This document shows, piece after piece, positions 1-6,194 of a stretch of 7,894 nt of DNA. The notes beneath the pieces were generated by a model. That model saw only the letters and a program-made list of their open reading frames with translations. It was not told where the DNA came from and did not search any database. Source of the stretch: Pseudomonadota bacterium (GTDB taxonomy: Bacteria > Desulfobacterota > Anaeroferrophillalia > Anaeroferrophillales > Tharpellaceae); NCBI GenBank assembly GCA_015486505.1, contig WFRP01000088.1:1-7894 (forward strand). Direction: 5' to 3'. Each line of letters begins with the position of its first letter. Positions within the stretch are counted from its first letter, which is position 1. The translations under genes were made by a program, and so were the position numbers.

Positions 1-1450
1 CTTCACGACAGGGCGTACATTTACCGCAGGACTCGTCGGTGAGAAATTCAATAAAATAGCGGGCGACATCGACCATGCAGGTATCTTCATCGAGCACAAT
101 CATACCGCCGGAGCCCATCATTGAACCGGCTTTGGTCAATTCATCAAAACCGACCTCAAGATCGAGCAGGTTCTCGGGGATACAGCCGCCCGAGGGGCCG
201 CCGGTCTGCACCGCCTTAAATTTCTTGCCGCCGGGAATACCGCCGCCGATATTATAGATGATCTCCTTCAAGGTGGTTCCCATCGGCACTTCAACCAGAC
301 CGGTATTGGTGATTTTTCCGACCAGCGAGAAGATCTTGGTGCCCTTACTGCCTTCAGTGCCGTACCGGGTAAACCAGTCCGCACCTTTATTGATAATCAG
401 CGGCACATTGGCCCAGGTTTCAACGTTGTTCAGAACGCTCGGCTGATTCCAGAGGCCCTTGATATTGGAACGGACATATTTGGGCCGTGGTTCACCGACC
501 CGGCCTTCGAGGGCAGTCATCAATGCCGTAGATTCACCACAGACAAAAGCGCCGGCGCCCTGATGCACAACCACCGTAAAATCAAAACCCGAGCCTAAGA
601 TATTTTCCCCGAGAAAGCCGTACTCTTCGGCTTTCTCGATCGCCAGGAGCAGGTTTTCGACCGCCAGCGGATACTCCTGGCGCACATAGACATAGCCTTC
701 ATGGGCTCCGATTGCGTAAGCTCCAAGAGCCAGGCCTTCAAGAATAGAATGGGGATTACCCTCAAGGATGGCCCGATCCATATAGGCTCCGGGATCACCT
801 TCATCGGCATTGACGATTACATACTTATCCTTGCCGGGAGCGTTGCGGGAGCCTTCCCACTTGCTGCCCGCCGGAAAACCGCCGCCGCCCCGGCCCCGAA
901 GATTGGATTTCTTCACCTCTTCCAGAACCTCGACATCACTCATGCCGGTCAGAGCTTTAGCCAAGGCCGCATAGCCGTCAATCGCCAGGTAATCTTCAAT
1001 ACTTTTCGGATCGATACTCAGGTTGGGGCCGAACACCAGACGCTGCTGATTTTTATAGAAAGGAATATCCCCTTCGTGCGTGATCTTCGCGCCGGTCTCC
1101 GGGTCGGTATAGAGCAGACGCTCGATAACCTTTTTCTCTTTGGCGGTCTCCGAGATAATCTCCGGTACATCTTCAGGCTGAATCTGCAGATAACAGACAC
1201 CCTCGGGATTATTGACAATGATCGGGCCGCGCTCACAGAAACCGTGACAACCGGTCTTTCTGATCTCAACCGCGCCGCTCAAGCCCTGTTTCTCAATCTC
1301 CTCTTCGAGACAGCGGGCCACTTCAGCACTGCCGGAAGCATTACAGGCCGATCCGGAACAGAGCGTGATACAGGGCTTTTCGGGATCCCGACCGGCAAGG
1401 ATACCCTTCCTGAACTCTTCTAATTCAACCGGGGAATTTATTTTTGACAT
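1..1450 (-). CDS. bamH: BamH-like NuoF-type flavin/iron-sulfur subunit, 3' end cut by window edge
   Basis: This is the first 483 codons of a NuoF/HydB-type protein, open from ATG at 1448-1450 to the left edge. Residues about 25-95 form a thioredoxin-like [2Fe-2S] domain with C31, C36, C68 and C72. The flavin and nucleotide region follows: GRGGGGFPAGSKW at 186-198 and NADEGDPGAYMDR at 214-226. SCGKCTPCRE ends the visible part, with C475, C478 and C481; the fourth cluster ligand and any C-terminal ferredoxin domain lie outside. The fused N-terminal thioredoxin-like domain is typical of NuoF homologues in bifurcating hydrogenases and in BamH rather than of complex I NuoF. The start is supported by AGGA seven nt upstream, which overlaps the bamG stop, so translation is probably coupled. 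Inferred role: exchange of electrons with NAD(H) in the cytoplasmic Bam complex. Family is near certain; the exact name depends on the bam context. A NuoF subunit of a bifurcating hydrogenase or formate dehydrogenase is the alternative. Confidence 0.85.
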   Translation of the reverse strand, partial: MSKINSPVELEEFRKGILAGRDPEKPCITLCSGSACNASGSAEVARCLEEEIEKQGLSGAVEIRKTGCHGFCERGPIIVNNPEGVCYLQIQPEDVPEIISETAKEKKVIERLLYTDPETGAKITHEGDIPFYKNQQRLVFGPNLSIDPKSIEDYLAIDGYAALAKALTGMSDVEVLEEVKKSNLRGRGGGGFPAGSKWEGSRNAPGKDKYVIVNADEGDPGAYMDRAILEGNPHSILEGLALGAYAIGAHEGYVYVRQEYPLAVENLLLAIEKAEEYGFLGENILGSGFDFTVVVHQGAGAFVCGESTALMTALEGRVGEPRPKYVRSNIKGLWNQPSVLNNVETWANVPLIINKGADWFTRYGTEGSKGTKIFSLVGKITNTGLVEVPMGTTLKEIIYNIGGGIPGGKKFKAVQTGGPSGGCIPENLLDLEVGFDELTKAGSMMGSGGMIVLDEDTCMVDVARYFIEFLTDESCGKCTPCRE

Positions 1451-1459
1451 AATTTAATC

Positions 1460-1912
1460 CTACTCGTAATTTAATAGTACATCGGCGACCTCGCCCGGCG
1501 CCAGCTTCCCGTGGGTTTTGCCGTCAATCTCCAATACCGGCCCCAGAGCGCAGCAGCCCAGACAGTTGACCGTTTCGAGGCTGAATTTAAGCTCAAGATC
1601 GGTCTCGCCCGGTTTAATGCCGATAACCCCTTCAATAACATCCAGCACCCGGCCGGCACCGCGGACGTGGCAGGCGGTGCCCATACAGACATTAATCTCA
1701 TGCCGGCCTTTGGGCACCAGACTGAAAGCTTTATAAAAGGTCGCGATATGGAGAATCCGGGTCAGCGGCACCTTAAGCCTCTCCCCAACCCTTTCCAGAG
1801 CGAATTTCGGCAGCCAGTGATGTTCACTCTGGATCTCAAGCAGAACCTGAATCAGGGAACTCGCCGCCGCGTTATGTTTATCGATTATCTGATCAACTCT
1901 ATCATTGTCCAT
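1460..1912 (-). CDS. bamG: BamG-like NuoE-type [2Fe-2S] subunit
   Basis: A 150-residue protein of the 24-kDa NuoE family, close to the usual length. The N-terminal half is helical, and the C-terminal thioredoxin-like fold carries the cluster ligands C76 and C81 (CMGTAC) and C117 and C121 (CLGCC). The characteristic ILHIATFYKAF segment lies at residues 53-63. It normally forms a tight pair with NuoF, and its partner bamH begins nine nt after its stop. Start ATG at 1910-1912 has AGGAA seven nt upstream; the gap from bamF is 23 nt. The stop is TAG. The inferred role is single-electron relay beside the flavin of BamH. Nothing is broken or unusual. It could equally be the NuoE-like subunit of another NAD-linked bifurcating complex; the BamC/BamD/HdrA/MvhD neighbours favour BamG. 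Confidence 0.85.
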   Translation of the reverse strand: MDNDRVDQIIDKHNAAASSLIQVLLEIQSEHHWLPKFALERVGERLKVPLTRILHIATFYKAFSLVPKGRHEINVCMGTACHVRGAGRVLDVIEGVIGIKPGETDLELKFSLETVNCLGCCALGPVLEIDGKTHGKLAPGEVADVLLNYE

Positions 1913-1935
1913 GGTTATATTCCTGACTCCAATCT

Positions 1936-2703
1936 CTATACGAGGGCATAACAGTTATTGCTTTCGTCATAGCGAACCAGGCCTTGACGGGATGAATCGC
2001 CCATATATTTAGCCACATCGGACGGACTCAATCCGAGCATTTTCGAAATCTCGCCGGTTGTCAGCGGGCTCTCTTTCAATAACAGCATAATCTGGCTTAA
2101 AGACATCTTGTCGGCAATCAACTCATTAAAGAGTTCATCGAGTTCGCTGCTGGTAAAGAACTTATCATAGGCGGCCTTTGATTTAACCGGCTGCCGCAGG
2201 CGCTCACGTTCAACCAGTTTGATGTAGGGCACCAGTTTGTTGACCGCTTCGAGTTTCAGTTGGAGCGCTTTAGCGTCAAAGCCCTCAGCTTTACCGAGCG
2301 GCCCGATCTCCTTGATCTGGGTACAGAAATCGTCGGTCAATTCGGCCAGGAGATTACCGTCGCTGCTGGAGATAAACTCAACCCGGAGCCGCTGGGGATT
2401 CAAACCCAAATGCTCCATAATCTTGCGCGCTAAATAAACCGTGCTTAAAGCATCATAATTGCCCTGGGTAATGTAGTTGCACTCATCAAGCTTGCAGCCG
2501 CCGATAAATACCCCGTCCTGCCCATTCATAAAAGCTCTCAGGATAAATTCCAGATCAACCCGACCGGAACACATTACCCGAATAAGCCTCATATCACTTG
2601 CATATTGTAGTCTGGAAACTCCAGCCAGGTCCGCCGCCCCGTAGGCTCACCAGTGGCAGACAAAACCCAGAATTCTGGGCTTAAAATCAAGAGCTGCGCT
2701 CAT
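1936..2703 (-). CDS. bamF: BamF-like MvhD-type selenoprotein (Sec19) with C-terminal winged-helix-like extension
   Basis: A 255-residue protein read through an in-frame UGA at 2647-2649. The true start is ATG at 2701-2703, preceded by GAGAGAGG eight nt upstream. Translation gives an N-terminus ending in ILGFVCHWUAYGAADLAG, the hallmark of MvhD (hydrogenase/heterodisulfide reductase delta subunit), with U19 in place of the second Cys of C-x-x-C. Without readthrough, an ORF would start at residue 38 and lose the redox motif. Further conserved Cys are C45 (VMCSGR), C70 and C75 (GGCKLDEC). MvhD hands electrons to HdrA through a [2Fe-2S] centre; the upstream neighbour here is HdrA-like BamE. The protein is longer than methanogen MvhD (about 140 residues): residues 140-199 look helical and 200-255 look like a helix-turn-helix/winged-helix unit. 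A selenocysteine-containing BamF fits what I recall of the Geobacter metallireducens Bam complex. Stop is TAG. Confidence 0.88.
2612..2624 (-). promoter_or_regulatory. Candidate bacterial SECIS hairpin for bamF Sec19
   Basis: On the mRNA, CUGGA-GUU-UCCAG forms a perfect 5-bp stem closed by a three-nt loop whose first base is G. The loop G lies 28 nt after the UGA at 2647-2649. Bacterial SECIS elements are usually described as a stem-loop starting roughly 16-37 nt downstream of UGA with a G in the first two loop positions, and this fits. The hairpin lies inside the coding sequence (LAGVSR). A longer 9-nt-loop alternative (CUGG/CCAG) is possible. SelB binding is inferred. Confidence 0.6.
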
Positions 2704-2852
2704 TTAACCAACCTCTCTCATAGCAAATATATTAATTGTCCAAAATTCAGAACTTACAGCTTAAAACTTAATTTGTAAACATTCGACTTCACTCGGATTG
2801 GCGATAAAGTTACAGAGGAAATAAACAAACTTTGCTTCGCCTGCACCCATCG

Positions 2853-2873
2853 GAAGTGCCCTTGGGGTGCTTC
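2853..2873. repeat. Imperfect inverted repeat, 9-bp arms
   Basis: GAAGTGCCC and GGGTGCTTC flank a TTG loop. The arms pair over nine positions with two G-U wobbles on the RNA of either strand. A second copy of the GCACCC half at 2843-2848 could compete for pairing with GGGTGC at 2865-2870. It directly abuts the next palindrome, which suggests both belong to one repetitive element. There is no T-run after it on either strand, so it is not a simple terminator. Confidence 0.5.
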
Positions 2874-2877
2874 GCAC

Positions 2878-2902
2878 GGGGACAGAATTGAATTCTGTCC
2901 CC
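2878..2902. repeat. 25-bp near-perfect palindrome with 12-bp arms
   Basis: The arms GGGGACAGAATT (2878-2889) and AATTCTGTCCCC (2891-2902) are exact inverted copies around a single central G. GGGGACAG-type palindromes are, as I recall, common as dispersed repeats near IS200-like or REP-associated transposases in Desulfobacterota genomes, but this cannot be confirmed here. No transposase is present. As a cruciform or hairpin it could also stabilise or attenuate the transcript between bamE and bamF. Confidence 0.7.
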
Positions 2903-2954
2903 ACATCACGGTCAGGCACTAACTCGTAAAAGTCTCGGGATGGCTAAGCAAAAA

Positions 2955-3050
2955 TTTCGATATACAAGAGCTTGCGGTTTCTCCAGACACGAGACCATAC
3001 ATCCAGTATGTCGAGTGGCTGGAGAGACCGCAACTCGCAGGATATCGGAA
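2955..3050. repeat. Long imperfect hairpin of about 96 nt, T-runs on both sides (possible bidirectional terminator or mobile repeat)
   Basis: The outer stem is TTTCGATAT (2955-2963) with ATATCGGAA (3042-3050), nine bp with one wobble. A 3-bp GAG/CTC (2968-2970 with 3034-3036) follows, then a 15-bp main stem TTGCGGTTTCTCCAG (2972-2986) with CTGGAGAGACCGCAA (3019-3033), one wobble. Inside are CAC/GTG, a tandem G-A/A-G mismatch, GAC/GTC and ATAC/GTAT around loop ATCCA (3001-3005). Five T follow on the plus strand (3052-3056) and five T on the minus-strand transcript (complement of 2950-2954). The element begins 15 nt after the bamE stop, so it could terminate or attenuate bamE transcription or protect its 3' end. 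Its length exceeds that of a usual intrinsic terminator, which favours a repetitive palindromic element. Confidence 0.6.
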
Positions 3051-3065
3051 CTTTTTGCAACGCCA

Positions 3066-6000
3066 TCAGGCCGCATCGATCTGACTTAGCAGTTCAGCAT
3101 CAGTAAAATGTTTCAAAACAATGGCGTTGGTCGGGCATTTGGCATTACAGAGCCCGTCGCCTTTACAGAGCACCGGATTGACCCAGGCTTTCCGGCCCTT
3201 ATCCGTCTGCTTAAATTCAATTGCGTCATAGCTGCAGGCGGTAATACAGGCACCGCAGGAGACACAGTCATCTTCATGGACTTCACAGATTGAACCGGAC
3301 GCGGTTACCGTATCCTGCGATAAAAGTGTCAGCACCCGGCCGGCCGCGCCGTAGGCCTGATTTATGGTCTCCTGAATATGCTTGGGATAATGGGCCGTTC
3401 CGCAGAGATAGACGCCGTCGGCGGCAAACTCAACCGGTTTCAGTTTGACGTGGGCTTCCTTGAAGAACTCATCCGGGCTTAAGGCGACCTTGAACATCCC
3501 GGCAATCTCGGCGGTCGCCGCCGCCGGAACTACCGCGGCGGCCAGGGAAACAATATCGGCATCGAGCTCAAGCCGCTTACCTAAGATAAGATCCGGAACA
3601 CTAACCCGCAGGATATCTTTACCGCCAGCTTTGACCGCTTCCACCTGAGGCTGATCGTCCATCTCAAAGCGGATAAACTTAACCCCCATCTCCGCGGCAT
3701 CACGATAGTAATCTTCACGCAGGCCGTAAGTCCGCATATCACGAAAGAGAATATAGATCTCCATTTCGGGCTTGTTGGCTTTCAATTTCAAGGCATTTTT
3801 AACCGCGTGCGAACAGCAGACCCGGGAACAGTAGTTACGCTCTTCATTACGGCAGCCGACACACTGAATCATCACCAGGCTGTCGGCCCTGGTTACCGCT
3901 TCATTACCGGCGGCAATCTCCTCTCCGATCTCAAGATGGGTAAAAACCTTATCATTTTCTCCGTAAAGATATTCGCTCGGCTGATACTCATCGGCACCGA
4001 TCGCCAGTACCGCAGCGCCATATTCGATCTTTTTGACCCGGCCTTCGGTTGCAACCGTGGCGCTGAAGTTGCCCAGAAATCCGGAAACATCGGTAATTTT
4101 CGCGTTATGGGAAACATGAATTAAGGGATTGGCGTAGACCTTGCGAATGGTCTCTTTAAGAAAAGGCTGCACCTCCATCCCCTCAATCGTCGTGTGCAGA
4201 CGCCGGGCCATACCGCCGAGATCATTATTTTTTTCGATCAATTCAACTTCGTGGCCCTGTTCGGCAATCGATAAGGCAGTTGTCATTCCGGCAATCCCGC
4301 CGCCGACCACGAGGGCCCGCGGATTAACCGGCAGGTCGAACTCCTGCAGAGGCTCAAGGTAACGGGTCCGGGCGACCGACATACGGACAATATCCTTGGC
4401 CTTCCGGGTCGCATCTTCCTTCTGCTTGGTATGCACCCAGGAGCAGTGCTCACGAATGTTCGCCATATCGCAATAGTATTGATTAAGCCCGGCTTCGCGC
4501 AGAGTATCACGGAAAAGCGGCTCCAAGGTGCGCGGCGAACAGGCGGCAATGACGATTCGGTTAAGCCCCTTCTCTTTGGCCAGGTCGGTAATCTGCTGGG
4601 CTGAGTTGGTGGCGCAGGAGAAGAGCTGTTCCTGAGCGTAAACCACGTTCGGCAGGGTTAAAGCATACTCAACCGTTGCCGGAACATTGACGACGCTGGA
4701 GATATTGGCGCCGCAGTGGCAGACAAAAACCCCGATCCGGGGCTCCTCGAAAGAGACATCGCGCTCCTCCGGATAGACCCGTTCGTTCGCCAGTTTTCCC
4801 CGGCGATAATCAAGCAGCTCGCCGCATTGGGCTCCGGCCCCGCTGGCGGTAAAGACCGATTCGGGAATATCAGTCGGCCCCTGAAAAGCACCGCTGACAA
4901 AAATCCCCGGCTGATTGGTGGCAATCGGATTACTGTGGATCGCCCGGCTGAAACCGTGATGATTAAGGTCGATCCCGAATTTATCAGCCAACTCCCTGAA
5001 ATTCTCCGGCGGATTCAAGCCGACGGAGAGAACCACCAGATCGAACTCTTCCTCTTTGACTCCGGCGTCATTGGTAGCATATTTTATGACGACATTTTTA
5101 CTTTCCGGAAGCTCCCGGTCAATCGCAACATAGCTGCGGATAAACCGGGTTCCCGGAAGTTCTTCAGCCCGCTGAAAATAGCGCTCAAAATCCTTACCGA
5201 ATGCACGGATGTCATTATGAAAAATCGTGCAGTCAACGTCGGCATCGTGTCCTTTGGTCAGGATCACCTGCTTCTGCGTGTAAGTACAGCAGACCCCGGA
5301 GCAGTAGCTGTTCTCGCCTTCCGTCAAACGGCGGGAACCGACGCACTGAATCCAGGCAATTTTCTTAGGATGTTTTTTATCGGACAGCCGTAAAACTTCG
5401 CCTGCGAAAGGCCCGGTGGAGGAGAGCAGACGCTCGTAGTCCATACTGGTGACCACGTTCTCCATCCGGCCGTAGCCGTATTCGTCTTTGGTCTTGGGAT
5501 CAAAGGGCTCAATCCCGACCGCGAGAATGACGGCCCCGACATTGATATCCCGCTTTTTTGGAGTCTGGCGGAAATCGATGGCATCGGCCTGGCAGACGCC
5601 GCGACAGATATCGCACTTATCCTCTTTCAAGAAAAGACAGCTCTCCGCGTCAATATAGGCAACCAGCGGAATTGCTTGGGAGAAATAGACATGAACCGCC
5701 TTGTTCTCCGAGATTTCCTGGTTAAAAGGGTCAGGATACTGCGCCGGGCAGTACTCAACGCAGGTTGTGCAACCGGTACATTTATCTTCAATAATATAAC
5801 GGGGACGGGTTTTTAAGGTAACCTTGAAATCACCCGCTGTCCCTTCCAGGCTCTCAATGTCAGTGAATGTCAGAACTTCGATGTTTGGATGCCGGCCGAC
5901 CTCGACCAGTTTAGGTGAGAGTATTCACATCGAGCAGTCGTTAGTGGGGAAAGTCTTATCCAGTTTCGCCATGTTGCCGCCAATACTCGGCCCCGTCTCA

Positions 6001-6158
6001 ACCAGATAAACCTTAAACCCGGCGGTTGCAAGATCAAGCGATGCCTGAATCCCGCTCACGCCCCCACCAACGACTAAAACGTCGCCGAAATCACTCACAC
6101 CACTGCCACCCTGGCAGAGCTGCTGAATTTTATCTACTGGCAATACTTCGTTTTCCAC
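3066..6158 (-). CDS. bamE: BamE-like tandem HdrA flavo-iron-sulfur selenoprotein (Sec78)
   Basis: A 1030-residue protein read through an in-frame UGA at 5925-5927. It starts at GTG (6156-6158) with AGGAG seven nt upstream. The N-terminal module has a Rossmann FAD motif (VVGGGVSG, about 29-36), the motif PTNDCSM-U78-ILSPKLVEVGRHPNI, an inserted ferredoxin with C127/C130/C133/C137 and a second set C174/C182/C185/C189, then an IQCVGSR/YCSGVCC block (C272, C286, C290, C291). From about residue 475 a complete second HdrA follows: FVCHCGANI (C480, C482), C540/C563/C572, FAD motif VVGGGIAG (617-624), C766-C782 block, and a C-terminal ferredoxin with C965/C968/C971/C975 and C998/C1004/C1008. HdrA is the flavin bifurcation site of methanogen Hdr-Mvh complexes. 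Here it would link BamF and BamGHI to the BamD/C branch. Translation is uninterrupted by other stops, and both sides of the UGA continue the family motif, so this is not a pseudogene. Stop is TGA. Confidence 0.9.
5892..5909 (-). promoter_or_regulatory. Candidate bacterial SECIS hairpin for bamE Sec78
   Basis: On the mRNA, CUGGUC-GAGGUC-GGCCGG forms a 6-bp stem (two G-U wobbles) with loop GAGGUC. The stem starts 16 nt after the UGA at 5925-5927 and the loop GG lies at 24-25 nt. The loop contains AGGUC, as in the AGGUCU loop of the Escherichia coli fdhF SECIS known to bind SelB. It lies within the coding sequence for the conserved LVEVGRH segment, so part of the pattern is constrained by protein sequence; functional SelB binding is inferred. 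Confidence 0.7.
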
Positions 6159-6171
6159 TGTCTATCTCCTA
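6159..6171 (-). promoter_or_regulatory. Ribosome binding site that decides the GTG start of bamE
   Basis: The minus strand reads TAGGAGATAGACA immediately before GTG: a good AGGAG (6166-6170) at seven nt. No ATG occurs between the bamD stop and the FAD motif at an equally plausible spacing, and the GTG start leaves the usual short leader before the DVLVVGGG Rossmann motif. Confidence 0.7.
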
Positions 6172-6194
6172 CAAGTCAGGATAAATGACGGCAT

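Larger units (their letters stand above)
2704..3065. other. 362-nt intergenic region between bamE and bamF, with no gene seen
   Basis: This gap is far longer than the other intergenic gaps in the operon (3, 36, 23 and 9 nt). I see no tRNA, no plausible ORF and no transposase fragment. Its left part, next to bamF (about 2704-2835), is AT-rich. Its right part (about 2838-3056) is GC-richer and packed with inverted repeats, listed separately: a hairpin at 2853-2873, a palindrome at 2878-2902 and a long hairpin at 2955-3050. This looks like a small non-coding repetitive element, possibly several nested ones, inserted between two genes that normally lie close together. In the AT-rich part a weak promoter-like pair faces bamF (TTTACA at 2774-2779, 17-nt spacer, poor -10 TAAGTT at 2751-2756); it is too weak to call. 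Confidence 0.6.

Noticed and set aside
701..1423. 240-residue plus-strand ORF
   Set aside because: It is antisense to bamH, whose frame carries unmistakable NuoF motifs; the antisense product has no recognisable domain.
2751..2779. Promoter facing bamF (TTTACA, 17 nt, TAAGTT)
   Set aside because: The -10 matches consensus at only three of six positions and the region is AT-rich, so chance matches are expected.
2955..3050. Integron attC site or tRNA
   Set aside because: No GTTRRRY/RYYYAAC core sites, no cassette gene and no integrase; no cloverleaf or T-loop sequence.
2910..3068. The terminal TGA of bamE (3066-3068) as another Sec codon, since the frame stays open for about 50 more codons
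   Set aside because: The protein already ends at the usual HdrA terminus after the C-terminal ferredoxin. The extension encodes only the hairpin repeat and resembles no protein.
4716..5393. 225-residue plus-strand ORF
   Set aside because: It is a shadow of the conserved HdrA coding region of bamE on the other strand.
5925..6158. A separate short 77-residue protein with an FAD motif, or a bamE pseudogene with a nonsense mutation
   Set aside because: The frame is preserved, the UGA falls exactly at a conserved Cys column, motifs continue across it, and a SECIS-like hairpin follows. A random nonsense mutation would not be expected at this position.
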